Shown piece after piece: positions 54,576-63,477 of a stretch of DNA of 64,000 nucleotides. This stretch comes from Sandarakinorhabdus limnophila DSM 17366 (GTDB lineage: Bacteria; Pseudomonadota; Alphaproteobacteria; Sphingomonadales; Sphingomonadaceae). Numbering within the stretch: position 1 is the stretch's first letter; every line of letters starts with the position of its first letter. The position numbers and the translations under genes are program-made. The notes beneath the pieces were generated by a model. The model saw only the letters and a program-made list of their open reading frames with translations. It was not told the origin of the DNA and ran no database searches. The DNA is taken from assembly GCF_000420765.1 (NCBI RefSeq), contig NZ_ATVO01000009.1, positions 62,001 to 126,000 of the forward strand. The letters are read 5' to 3'.

Positions 54576-56353
54576 TCGAAGCGCAGCCCCTTGAATTGCC
54601 CTTCTGACCGCCAGCCCCGCATGTAGCTGAAGAACGCGTTTGGCCCGGCCGGATAGCCCACCGCATATTTGGCGCGGTCATCCATGGGCTGGCCTTCGTT
54701 GTTGTAATAGCCGGGTGTGCAATCCGGGCTGTTTATCATCATGCCGGGACCGGACAGCAGCAGCTTCACCCAGTCTTCCTGGGCCTTTTCGTCCACGTCC
54801 ATCGTCTTCAGGCCATGATCGGTCATGTGGCGCACGATGGCGGCGATGCTGGTGCCGGTTTCCATCCAGTTGTGCGGCACGTTGACGATGAAATTGGCCG
54901 CCTGCGCGAACTGCACCAGGAACAGGTTGGGGAAACCGGCGCTGTTCAGACCGTGCAGCGTGCGCATGCCGTCGCTCCACGCCGCGGAAAGCTTCTGGCC
55001 GCCCTTGCCAATCGGATCGAAACCGGTACGTTCTTCGGTGGGGGTGCCGACTTCGAAGCCGGTGGAGTGGATGATGCAGTCCACTTCATAGTGCTCGCCG
55101 TCCACCCACAGGCCGGTTTCGTCGATTCGCTCGACACCCTTGCCATCGGTGTGAACCAAGGTGACGCTGGGCCGGTTGAAGGCCTGCAGATATTGATCAT
55201 GGAAGCAGGGCCGCTTGCACAGCTGGCGATACCAGGCCTGCAGCGCCTCGCCGGTCTTGCGGTCTTCCACCACCGTCACCGCGCGGGTGCGGATTTCCTC
55301 CATCTTTTCATGATCGGCCATTTCCCAGGCCTTCATCATGTTTTCCGGGTTCCATTCGCTAGGCGGCAAGCTCATCACCCGGCTGCGGATGCGGCGCGAC
55401 AGGTCGGTCCAGCCATCCTTCACCCAGTCTTCCGACGCGCCGCCCATACCGACATTGCCGGCAAAGTTTTCCAGCCAGCGCGTCTGCCAGCCCGGCGTGG
55501 CGATGGATTCGAACCAGTCGGGATCAATGGGTTCATTGGCGCGCACGTCCACGCTTGAAGGCGTGCGCTGCACCACGAACAATTCGCCGGCATAACGCGC
55601 CAAGTGCGGCACACACTGGACGGCGGTGGCGCCGGTGCCGATGATGGCGACGCGTTTGCCCGCCAGCCCGTCCATCGGCGCGCCTTCAGCCGAACCGCCG
55701 GTATAGCCATAATCCCAGCGGCTGGTGTGGAACTGGTGGCCCTTGAATGTCTCGATGCCGGGGATGCCGGGCAGTTTCGGCACATTCAACGGTCCGGTGC
55801 CGATGCCAACGAAATCGGCGGTGAAGTGATCGCCGCGGTCGGTCTCGATCACCCAGACCTGTTTGGCCTCATCCCAGGTGCAGGAGTTCACCTCGGTGTG
55901 GAACAGCGCCTTTTCATAGAGATTGAACGTCTGTGCGATCTTCTTGGCCTGGCCCTGGATTTCGGGGGCGTGGGCATATTTCTCGGTCGGGATATGCCCG
56001 GTTTCTTCCAGCAGCGGCATGTAGATGATCGAGGCCGTGTCGCATTGCGCGCCGGGGTAGCGGTTCCAGTACCAGGTGCCACCCACGTCGCCGCCGGCAT
56101 CGATCAGGCGGAAATCGGTGATCCCCGCTTGCGCCAGGCGGGCGCCAGTGCACAACCCGGCAAACCCGCCGCCAACCATGGCAAAACGCACATGATCGGT
56201 GACCGGCGCGCGTTCCTTGCGCGGCGTGTAGGGATCGCCCAGCATCTGCGGGAAATGCGTCGCCAGCCGCACATATTGGGCATTGCCTTCGGGGCGCAGG
56301 CGCTTGTCCCGCTCTAGCCGATATTTTTCGAGGATTGCGTCACGATCGATCAT
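54572..56353 (-). CDS. Baeyer-Villiger-type flavin monooxygenase
   Basis: A 593-residue class B flavoprotein. The FAD motif GGGFAG is at residues 61-66. The Baeyer-Villiger fingerprint appears as [15 protein letters not shown] second Rossmann motif follows as [18 protein letters not shown]. These features fit cyclohexanone/phenylacetone-type monooxygenases converting ketones to esters. The N-terminal 50 residues before the FAD domain are usual for this group. ATG 56353 was chosen because upstream codons show no family similarity. The substrate is unknown. Confidence 0.88.
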   Translation of the reverse strand: MIDRDAILEKYRLERDKRLRPEGNAQYVRLATHFPQMLGDPYTPRKERAPVTDHVRFAMVGGGFAGLCTGARLAQAGITDFRLIDAGGDVGGTWYWNRYPGAQCDTASIIYMPLLEETGHIPTEKYAHAPEIQGQAKKIAQTFNLYEKALFHTEVNSCTWDEAKQVWVIETDRGDHFTADFVGIGTGPLNVPKLPGIPGIETFKGHQFHTSRWDYGYTGGSAEGAPMDGLAGKRVAIIGTGATAVQCVPHLARYAGELFVVQRTPSSVDVRANEPIDPDWFESIATPGWQTRWLENFAGNVGMGGASEDWVKDGWTDLSRRIRSRVMSLPPSEWNPENMMKAWEMADHEKMEEIRTRAVTVVEDRKTGEALQAWYRQLCKRPCFHDQYLQAFNRPSVTLVHTDGKGVERIDETGLWVDGEHYEVDCIIHSTGFEVGTPTEERTGFDPIGKGGQKLSAAWSDGMRTLHGLNSAGFPNLFLVQFAQAANFIVNVPHNWMETGTSIAAIVRHMTDHGLKTMDVDEKAQEDWVKLLLSGPGMMINSPDCTPGYYNNEGQPMDDRAKYAVGYPAGPNAFFSYMRGWRSEGQFKGLRFD

Positions 56354-56401
56354 GGCCGGCAACCTGTGGCCAGCCGCCGGGCGCCGCAACGCTGCAATTC
56401 G

Positions 56402-57625
56402 CTAGACCAGTTCACCCTTGAGCAGCGCCGGCAGCTTGCCGGTTTCGCCACGGGCCTGATTCATGAAGAAACGCTTCAAGGACGGCAAGCGTTCGACAGA
56501 GGCGAGACCGAAACGGCGCACCAGGCTGGGGGTGCGGCCGGGGATGGCGAACAGGCGATTGAGGCCATCGGTAACAGCGCAGACCAAGCTGTTGTCAAAG
56601 CGGCGCCACGCCGAGATTTGCGCCAACACATCTGGGCTGCCCAGATCAAGGCCGGAGCGCGCGGCGTTGGTGAGCACTTCAGCGGCGGCGGCGACATCGC
56701 GGAAGCCCATGTTGAGGCCCTGGCCAGCGATCGGGTGGATGCCGTGGGCAGAATCACCGAGCAGCAGAAGGCGCGTGTCGGTGTAGCGGGCGGCGTGGTG
56801 ATAGCCGAGCGGCCACACCGCTTGCGGGGCAATCACTTCGATTTCACCCATGGTGCCGTCGATGCGGGCGGCGATTTCGGCAGCGAGTTGCTTGGGGCCC
56901 AGCTTCTTCGCGGCGTCCATATGCTTGCGGTCAATCGTCCATACGATGGCGGTGCGCGGCCGGCCATCGTCGGTGTCGCGCATCGGCAGCAGCGCCAGCG
57001 GGCCCGACGGGTAGAAGAGTTCGCAGGCGATATTCTCGTGCGGCACCGTGTGGGCAACCATGGTGATCAGCGCGGCGTGATCATACTGCCAGGTGGCGAG
57101 CGGAATGCCGGCGGCTTCGCGGGTGGCGGAGCGGCGGCCATCGCAGGCCACAACCAACGGCGCACGGAACACGCGGCCATCGGCCAAGGTGAGGGTGGCG
57201 GCATGATCATCGCGGGCGATACCGACCACCGTCACCGGCGCCAATAACGTGACTTCCGGGCATTCCCGCACCGCGCGCAACAGGCCGGTGCGCAGCCAGC
57301 GATTCTCCACCATCGTGCCGAGCGGGTCGTTCTCCTCGCCAGCATCGAAATGCAGATATTGCGGGTGGGCGGCGTCGGTCACGCGAATCTCGCGGATCGG
57401 GCAGCCGTGGGTATCGAGGATATCGCCCAGCCCCAAGGCGCGCAGCATGCGCGCCGACGCGCTGGCCACGGCGGTGGCGCGGCCATCGAAGGCCGGAAGG
57501 GTGGTGCTGTCCAGATCCTGCGCGTCGACGACGATGCTCGTCACATCATGCCTGGCCAGGGCCAGCGCCAATGTGGCGCCAACCAGGCCGCCACCGATGA
57601 TGATCACGTCTGCATCCATCGTCAT
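56402..57625 (-). CDS. UbiH/UbiF-family FAD-dependent hydroxylase (ubiquinone synthesis type)
   Basis: A 407-residue aromatic hydroxylase of the UbiH/UbiF/Coq6 group. The FAD motif is GGGLVGATLALAL (from residue 11). The DG motif appears as PLVVACDGRRSATREAAGI. The family signature near the end is LLLLGDSAHGIHPIAGQGLNMGFRD. It probably hydroxylates the ubiquinone ring, but the position (C5, C1 or C6) cannot be told. AGGAAG lies six bases before ATG 57625. It lies 48 bases upstream of the Baeyer-Villiger gene, so co-transcription is possible. Confidence 0.9.
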   Translation of the reverse strand: MTMDADVIIIGGGLVGATLALALARHDVTSIVVDAQDLDSTTLPAFDGRATAVASASARMLRALGLGDILDTHGCPIREIRVTDAAHPQYLHFDAGEENDPLGTMVENRWLRTGLLRAVRECPEVTLLAPVTVVGIARDDHAATLTLADGRVFRAPLVVACDGRRSATREAAGIPLATWQYDHAALITMVAHTVPHENIACELFYPSGPLALLPMRDTDDGRPRTAIVWTIDRKHMDAAKKLGPKQLAAEIAARIDGTMGEIEVIAPQAVWPLGYHHAARYTDTRLLLLGDSAHGIHPIAGQGLNMGFRDVAAAAEVLTNAARSGLDLGSPDVLAQISAWRRFDNSLVCAVTDGLNRLFAIPGRTPSLVRRFGLASVERLPSLKRFFMNQARGETGKLPALLKGELV

Positions 57626-57706
57626 ACTGGCTTCCTAGCCGACCTGCGCGATTCCCCCAAGCGGGACATGATGTCCGGGCCACAGTCGGTTTTCCCAAGA
57701 GTATGC

Positions 57707-57735
57707 TTGACCGGAGTCATGGCCTGATTCATCTT
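57707..57735 (+). promoter_or_regulatory. Candidate promoter upstream of ftsK
   Basis: TTGACC (57707-57712) and CATCTT (57730-57735) are separated by 17 bases. The -35 box is good, the -10 box poor. Just upstream is a short palindrome GGACAT-G-ATGTCC (57664-57676) that could be an operator for either ftsK or the divergent hydroxylase. Confidence 0.35.
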
Positions 57736-57798
57736 TAGGTAGTGCTCAAATGGTGAACATGCCAAGGGCGACGCATCGCATTGAAAGGCGCAACCGCA

Positions 57799-60150
57799 AT
57801 GGCCACTCGGGCAGCACCTGCCCCCAAGCGCAGCAGCCCCGGTGGACCCGCCTGGCTGCTGCGGCTGCGCCTCGTTTTGGCGCTGGCCCTTCGCATGGCG
57901 GCGCGCGTGGCCGCCGGCGCGGCGGTGGCCCTGATTGGCGTGGCGCTGGTGCTGGCGCTGTTGAGCTATTCCCCGGCCGATCCCTCGTTCAACACCGCCA
58001 CAGCGCGCCCGGTGGGCAACTGGATGGGCAGTATCGGCGCGCATTTTGCTGATCTGTTGCTGCAACTGGCGGGCTGGCCGGTGCTGTTGCTCAGCCCGGC
58101 GTTGATATTGGCGGGGTGGCGCGTCGGCCGCGAAGAGCCGGTGCCGGTGCCGCGCATGGCCGGTGGCAGCCTTGCCGGCGTCTTGCTGTTGGCGTTCGCG
58201 GCAGGCGGTTTCGGATTTTCCGCCATGGGCGCCCCGGCCGGGCCGGGCGGCTTGCTGGGCCAGGGCCTGGCGGCGGCGGCAGACGCCGCAGAAGCGATTC
58301 CGGAATTGGCCGATGTGTCGGTGGGGGTGGTGCTGGCCATTCTGCTGGCACCGGTAGGTCTGGCCTGCCTGGCCTGGGGCAGCGCCATCAGTCGCGAGGC
58401 AGTGGGCGATGCCATCGCGGCCGGCCAGCGCCTGTGGAACCCGGACACCGAAGCGGAGCCGGGCAACATCGTTTTGCCCAAGCCAACACGCAAACCGCCC
58501 AAGGCCGAAGCCGAACTCACCACCGATCCGGAGCCTGGCCCAACAGTTTTGCTGGAACAGCCGGAGCGGCCCAGCCGCAGCGGGCGTGACGTGCGCGACA
58601 AGCAGAAGTCGCTCGATCTGGGTGATGCCGCCGTGCTGCCGGGTCTCGACCTGCTGACGCCGCCGCCTTCTGCGCCGCGTTCGCGCATCGATGCGGCCGC
58701 GCTGGAACAGAATGCGCGGCTGCTGGAAGGCGTGCTGGAAGATTTCGGCGTGCGCGGCCGCATTGGCGAAGTGCGCCCCGGCCCGGTCGTTACCATGTAC
58801 GAACTGGAACCGGCGCCGGGCATACGGGCCAGCCGGGTGATCGGCCTGGCTGATGACATCGCCCGCTCGATGAGCGCGCAATCGGCGCGCGTGGCCGTTG
58901 TGCCGGGCAAGAACGTGATCGGCATCGAACTACCCAATCCGATGCGTGAGACGGTGTCGCTCTCGGAACTGCTGGGCAGCGCCGATTTTGATAGCAGGTC
59001 GGTCACGCTGCCGCTGGTGCTGGGCAAGGATATCGCCGGCATTCCGGTGGTCGCCGATCTGGCGCCGATGCCGCACCTGCTGATCGCCGGCACCACCGGT
59101 TCGGGCAAGTCCGTCGGCCTCAACGCCATGATCCTCTCGCTCTTGTATCGCATGACGCCGGCGCAGTGCCGGTTGATCATGATCGATCCCAAGATGCTGG
59201 AACTGAAGATGTATGACGGGATCCCGCATCTGCTGGCGCCCGTCGTTGTCGATCCGCCCAAGGCTATCCGCGCGCTGAAATGGGCCGTGGAGCAGATGGA
59301 AGACCGCTATCGCAAGATGAGCGAGTTGAACGTGCGCTCCCTGGCCAGCTTCAACCAGAAGGTGAAGGAAGCACAGGCCGCCGGCAAACCCTTCGTGCGC
59401 CGTGTGCAGACCGGGTGGGACCCGGAAACCGAAGCGCCGATCATCGAGGAGGAAGTGCTCGATTTCGAGCCGATGCCGCTGATCGTGGTGGTAGTGGACG
59501 AGCTGGCCGATCTGATGATGACGGCGGGCAAGGAAGTGGAATTCCTGATCCAGCGCCTGGCCCAAAAGGCCCGTGCCGCCGGCATCCATCTGATCATGGC
59601 GACGCAGCGCCCGTCGGTGGATGTGATCACCGGCGTCATCAAGGCCAACCTGCCGACCCGAATCAGTTTCCAGGTGACCAGCAAGATCGACAGCCGCACC
59701 ATCCTGGGCGAACCCGGCGCCGAGCAACTACTGGGCAAGGGCGACATGCTGTGGATGGCCGGCGGCAAGCTGGTGCGCGTCCACGGCCCGTTCGTTTCAG
59801 ATGGCGAGGTGGAAGCGGTCGCCGATTTCTGGCGAGCGCAGGGCGTGCCGGATTATGTCGAAGCGGTCACCGAAGAACCGACAGATCTTGATGGCCAGCT
59901 CGATCTGGCCAGTGCGGGGCTCTCTGGCGGTCGCAGCGGCGATGAGGAGGCGGACGTGTATGCCAAGGCCATCGACGTCGTGGCCAAGTCGCAAAAGGCC
60001 AGCACCAGCTTCATCCAGCGCCATCTGCGCATCGGCTACAACAACGCCGCTCGCCTGATCGAACGGATGGAGCAGGACGGGTTCGTGAGCCGCCCCGATC
60101 ACGTTGGCCGGCGCGAGGTGCTGATCGATGAATATGGGCAGCGCCGTTAG
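57799..60150 (+). CDS. ftsK: FtsK/SpoIIIE DNA translocase
   Basis: A 783-residue septal DNA pump that clears chromosome ends from the division site. Four N-terminal spans (for example AGAAVALIGVALVLALLSY) anchor it. A short linker leads to the alpha/beta motor with Walker A GTTGSGKS at 431-438 and Walker B LIVVVVDELADLMM. The C-terminal gamma winged helix (about 720-783, STSFIQRHLRIGYNNAARLIERME) reads KOPS-type sites. I chose ATG 57799. The TTG six codons upstream is less likely. Its TAG stop overlaps the convergent TSUP stop. Confidence 0.95.
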   Translation: MATRAAPAPKRSSPGGPAWLLRLRLVLALALRMAARVAAGAAVALIGVALVLALLSYSPADPSFNTATARPVGNWMGSIGAHFADLLLQLAGWPVLLLSPALILAGWRVGREEPVPVPRMAGGSLAGVLLLAFAAGGFGFSAMGAPAGPGGLLGQGLAAAADAAEAIPELADVSVGVVLAILLAPVGLACLAWGSAISREAVGDAIAAGQRLWNPDTEAEPGNIVLPKPTRKPPKAEAELTTDPEPGPTVLLEQPERPSRSGRDVRDKQKSLDLGDAAVLPGLDLLTPPPSAPRSRIDAAALEQNARLLEGVLEDFGVRGRIGEVRPGPVVTMYELEPAPGIRASRVIGLADDIARSMSAQSARVAVVPGKNVIGIELPNPMRETVSLSELLGSADFDSRSVTLPLVLGKDIAGIPVVADLAPMPHLLIAGTTGSGKSVGLNAMILSLLYRMTPAQCRLIMIDPKMLELKMYDGIPHLLAPVVVDPPKAIRALKWAVEQMEDRYRKMSELNVRSLASFNQKVKEAQAAGKPFVRRVQTGWDPETEAPIIEEEVLDFEPMPLIVVVVDELADLMMTAGKEVEFLIQRLAQKARAAGIHLIMATQRPSVDVITGVIKANLPTRISFQVTSKIDSRTILGEPGAEQLLGKGDMLWMAGGKLVRVHGPFVSDGEVEAVADFWRAQGVPDYVEAVTEEPTDLDGQLDLASAGLSGGRSGDEEADVYAKAIDVVAKSQKASTSFIQRHLRIGYNNAARLIERMEQDGFVSRPDHVGRREVLIDEYGQRR

Positions 60151-60914
60151 GCGCGCAGGAACAGCCCGACTGTCAGGCCCAGGCCGATAAGGATCACCGC
60201 GATCTTCAAGCCCTTTTCCGGCACCACCGCCAGCGCCTTCGCGCCGACATAGCCGCCAGCCATCGCGCCGATGCCGACCACCAGCGCGTGCATCCAGGCG
60301 ACATTGCCGGTAAGCGCGAACAGGATGGCTGCCGTGGTGTTGGACAGGGAGACCAGCACATTCTTGGTACCACCGGCATACCGTACCGGCAGGCCGGCGA
60401 TGGTAAGGCTGGCCAGTGTCATGATGCCGGCGCCGCCCCCAAAAAAGCCGCTGTAGATCCCGATGGTCGATTGGGTGAGCACGGTCACCCACGCCGGTGG
60501 CGGCGGGCGGTCGGCGGACTTCTTCGGGCCAAAGCTGCCCCAGGCAAAAACGGCGGTGGCTAACAGCACCAGCCACGGCACCATGGCGGCAAACACACGT
60601 GTGGGAGTCGCATTGAGCAGCAATGCGCCGGCCACCCCGCCGATAAGCGCGATGGCGGCCAGCGCCTTGAATGACAGACGATCGGCCCCGGCAACCAGTT
60701 TTCGTCCGGCGATGCCAGTGGTGATCTGGCCGGGAAAAAGCGCCATGGTGGAGGTGATGTTTGCCAGTTTGGGATCAAGTCCGGCAGCGATCAGGGCCGG
60801 CAAGGTGATGAAGCTGCCGCCGCCCGCCAAGGCATTCTGGGCGCCCGCCCAAAGGCCAGCGCCCAGCAGCAAGGCCAGCATCGCCGGATCGGAAAAATTC
60901 AACGCCGCGCCCAT
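60147..60914 (-). CDS. TSUP-family (TauE/SafE) membrane permease
   Basis: A 255-residue protein with seven to eight predicted spans. The duplicated family motifs are GLWAGAQNALAGGGSFITLPAL in the first half and GIYSGFFGGGAGIMTL in the second. TSUP proteins move sulfite, sulfonates or other small anions. No neighbour indicates the substrate. I chose ATG 60914. A longer frame reaching 61061 would overlap the lptB promoter region. Confidence 0.88.
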   Translation of the reverse strand: MGAALNFSDPAMLALLLGAGLWAGAQNALAGGGSFITLPALIAAGLDPKLANITSTMALFPGQITTGIAGRKLVAGADRLSFKALAAIALIGGVAGALLLNATPTRVFAAMVPWLVLLATAVFAWGSFGPKKSADRPPPPAWVTVLTQSTIGIYSGFFGGGAGIMTLASLTIAGLPVRYAGGTKNVLVSLSNTTAAILFALTGNVAWMHALVVGIGAMAGGYVGAKALAVVPEKGLKIAVILIGLGLTVGLFLRA

Positions 60915-61060
60915 GATGGCCGGGGCTGTTCCTGCAAATGCTCCGGATTGGCAACAGAAATCACGGGTTTCGCCACTTAGCCGCCTTGGCGTGGCGACGC
61001 ATTCACGATAGTTTACACTCACACATGCAAATTTCGCGCCAATTGGCTGGAGCAGATTCA

Positions 61061-61849
61061 ATGATGGCCGATACCGAGGTAATGGAACAACGCGAACAGC
61101 AGCGCGAGCAATCGGGCGGCCCCGTGCTGCGTGGGCTTTCGGTTGATGGCATCGGCAAGAAATATGACAAGCGGGTCGTGCTGCGCGACGTGTCGCTTTC
61201 GGTGCGGCGAGGCGAAGTTGTCGGCCTGCTGGGTCCCAATGGCGCCGGCAAGACCACCTGTTTCTATTCGATCATGGGTCTCGCAATGCCGGATTCGGGC
61301 CGTATCCTGCTGGATGGCCATGATATCACCGGCCTGCCGATGTATCGCCGCGCCGCACTCGGCCTTGGCTATCTGCCGCAGGAAACCAGCATCTTCCGCG
61401 GCATGACTGTGGAACAGAACATCATGGCCGTGCTGGAAGTGGCGGAGCCCGATGCCCGGGCGCGCTCTGCACGGCTGGAAGAACTGCTGGGCGAATTCAA
61501 CATCACCCGCCTGCGTGCAGCGCCGGCAATGGCGCTTTCGGGTGGGGAGCGGCGCCGGGTGGAGATTGCCCGGGCGCTGGCTGCCAATCCGTCGATCATG
61601 CTGCTCGATGAGCCGTTTGCCGGCATCGATCCCATCTCCATCGCCGATATTCGCGCGCTTGTGGTGCAGCTGCGCGCCCGCGATATCGGCGTGCTGATTA
61701 CCGATCACAATGTGCGCGAAACGCTGGAAATCGTGAATCGCGCCTGCATCATCTATGATGGCCGCGTGCTGTTCGAAGGCACGCCGGAAGCGCTGGTTGC
61801 CGATGAAACCGTGCGCCGTGTCTATCTGGGCGAGGATTTCACCCTGTGA
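61061..61849 (+). CDS. lptB: LptB, ATPase of the LPS (or sphingolipid) export ABC transporter
   Basis: A 262-residue cytoplasmic ATPase. Walker A GPNGAGKTT is at 58-66, the signature is LSGGERRRVEIARAL, and Walker B is IMLLDEPFAGIDPI. The H-loop is in GVLITDHNVRETLEI. LptB-specific text such as LGLGYLPQETSIFRGMTVEQN separates it from branched amino acid ATPases. It would drive the LptF/LptG pair. A Gln/Glu-rich N-terminal extension (EQREQQREQS) is present. TGGAG precedes ATG 61061. rpoN follows 27 bases later. The usual upstream lptC and lptA are absent. A weak promoter (TTGGCG at 60986, ATAGTT at 61008) is possible. Confidence 0.92.
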   Translation: MMADTEVMEQREQQREQSGGPVLRGLSVDGIGKKYDKRVVLRDVSLSVRRGEVVGLLGPNGAGKTTCFYSIMGLAMPDSGRILLDGHDITGLPMYRRAALGLGYLPQETSIFRGMTVEQNIMAVLEVAEPDARARSARLEELLGEFNITRLRAAPAMALSGGERRRVEIARALAANPSIMLLDEPFAGIDPISIADIRALVVQLRARDIGVLITDHNVRETLEIVNRACIIYDGRVLFEGTPEALVADETVRRVYLGEDFTL

Positions 61850-61876
61850 TCTGGCTGGGGCACAGCGGGGGCTGAG

Positions 61877-63391
61877 ATGGGCTTGGGGCCGCGCCTTGAG
61901 CTGAGGCAATCGCAGCAGCTGGTGATGACCCCGCAGCTGCAGCTGGCGATCAAGCTGCTGACACTGACCAATGTCGAACTGGAAGGCTGGATCGCGGAGG
62001 AGCTGGAGCGCAATCCCCTGCTCGCCGCCGGCGATGCCGCCGAGCCGCCGGAACCGGCCGGGCCAAGCGGGGTGGACGCACCGCCCGATGCCCTGCCTGT
62101 GTTTGACCCCGCATTTGACGATGCCAGCAGCGCGGGGCTGGAAGCCTTGCTGCGTGATGGCATCGGCGGCGGCGATGGCCCGTTAGAGGCCGATTACACC
62201 GGTGAGCGTTTCCATCATGACTGCACGGCGGACCAGCCCGCGGATTGGGGTGAACGCGCGGCGCAGGCCGGCAGTGAGGACGACGGCCCGGATTTCGAGC
62301 GGATGGCCGGTGGCGAAGCCGGGCTGACCGAAGTGCTGGAAGCACAGGCAACAGCCCGCTTTGACGGCATCGATCTGGCCATTGCCCGATCCATCATCGA
62401 TGGCCTTGATGAAGCCGGCTATCTGGTCGAACCGCTGGAGGAGATTGCCGACCGGCTGGACGTGTCGCCGGCGCGGGCCGAAGCGGTGCTGCGCGACGTG
62501 CAGATGTTCGATCCGGCCGGTGTTGCCGCGCGCAGCCTATCGGAATGCCTGATTGCCCAGGCCCGCGCCGCCGATCGCTGCGACCCGGCGATGGAAAAGC
62601 TGCTGAACAATCTCGATCTGGTGGCGCGCGGCGACATGGCCGGCCTGATGCGGCTGTGCAAACTGGACCGCGAGGATATCGTGGACATGATCCGCGAACT
62701 GAAATCCTATGATCCCAAGCCCGGCCTGCGGTATGGCGGGGAAACCGGGACGCCGGTGGTGCCTGATGTGTTCGTGACGCGCGGCACGGACGGCAGCTGG
62801 CAGATCAGCCTGAACCAGGCGACGCTGCCGCGCCTGATCATCGATCGCGACTATCACAGCGAACTCGCCAGCGGAGCGGACAAGGCAACCCACGGCTTCC
62901 TGAATGAATGCGTGGCCAGCGCCAACTGGCTGCTGAAGGCGCTTGATCAGCGCGCCCGCACCATCATCCGGGTGGCCACCGAAATCGTGCGGCTGCAGCA
63001 GGGGTTTTTCGAGCGCGGGGTCAGCCAGCTGAAGCCGCTGACCCTGCGCCAGATCGCTGAGCTGATCGAAATGCACGAATCGACCGTCAGCCGCGTGACC
63101 AGCAACAAATATCTGCTGTGCGAACGCGGCCAGTATGAGCTGAAATATTTCTTCACCTCCGGTGTCAGCTCCGGCGATGGCGAAACCGCGTCGGCCCTGG
63201 CCGTGAAGGACCGCATCGCCCGACTGATCGCAGCCGAGGGCGAGGATGTGCTGTCCGACGACAAGCTCGTCGAACTGCTCATCGGCGAAGGCTTCGACAT
63301 CGCGCGCCGCACCGTGGCCAAATATCGCGAGGCGCTGGGTCTGGGATCATCGGTGCAACGCCGGCGGGCGCGGGCGCTCAGGGCGGCCTGA
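61877..63391 (+). CDS. rpoN: RNA polymerase sigma-54 factor
   Basis: A 504-residue sigma factor for -24/-12 promoters. The N-terminal activator region I is Gln-rich (LELRQSQQLVMTPQLQLAI). An acidic region II follows at about residues 45-150. Core-binding and helix-turn-helix regions (LRQIAELIEMHESTVSRVT) precede the RpoN box ARRTVAKYRE near the C-terminus. It follows lptB as in many proteobacteria. However, the hpf and ptsN genes commonly found downstream are missing, and a metalloprotease gene stands there instead. Confidence 0.96.
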   Translation: MGLGPRLELRQSQQLVMTPQLQLAIKLLTLTNVELEGWIAEELERNPLLAAGDAAEPPEPAGPSGVDAPPDALPVFDPAFDDASSAGLEALLRDGIGGGDGPLEADYTGERFHHDCTADQPADWGERAAQAGSEDDGPDFERMAGGEAGLTEVLEAQATARFDGIDLAIARSIIDGLDEAGYLVEPLEEIADRLDVSPARAEAVLRDVQMFDPAGVAARSLSECLIAQARAADRCDPAMEKLLNNLDLVARGDMAGLMRLCKLDREDIVDMIRELKSYDPKPGLRYGGETGTPVVPDVFVTRGTDGSWQISLNQATLPRLIIDRDYHSELASGADKATHGFLNECVASANWLLKALDQRARTIIRVATEIVRLQQGFFERGVSQLKPLTLRQIAELIEMHESTVSRVTSNKYLLCERGQYELKYFFTSGVSSGDGETASALAVKDRIARLIAAEGEDVLSDDKLVELLIGEGFDIARRTVAKYREALGLGSSVQRRRARALRAA

Positions 63392-63477
63392 GAAAGGGAG
63401 CCTCCATCCCGGCACACGTTCGTTATGGCCGCACCCCTTCACCGCAAGTTCAACTATGCTAGGCAAGGGGAAGACGC

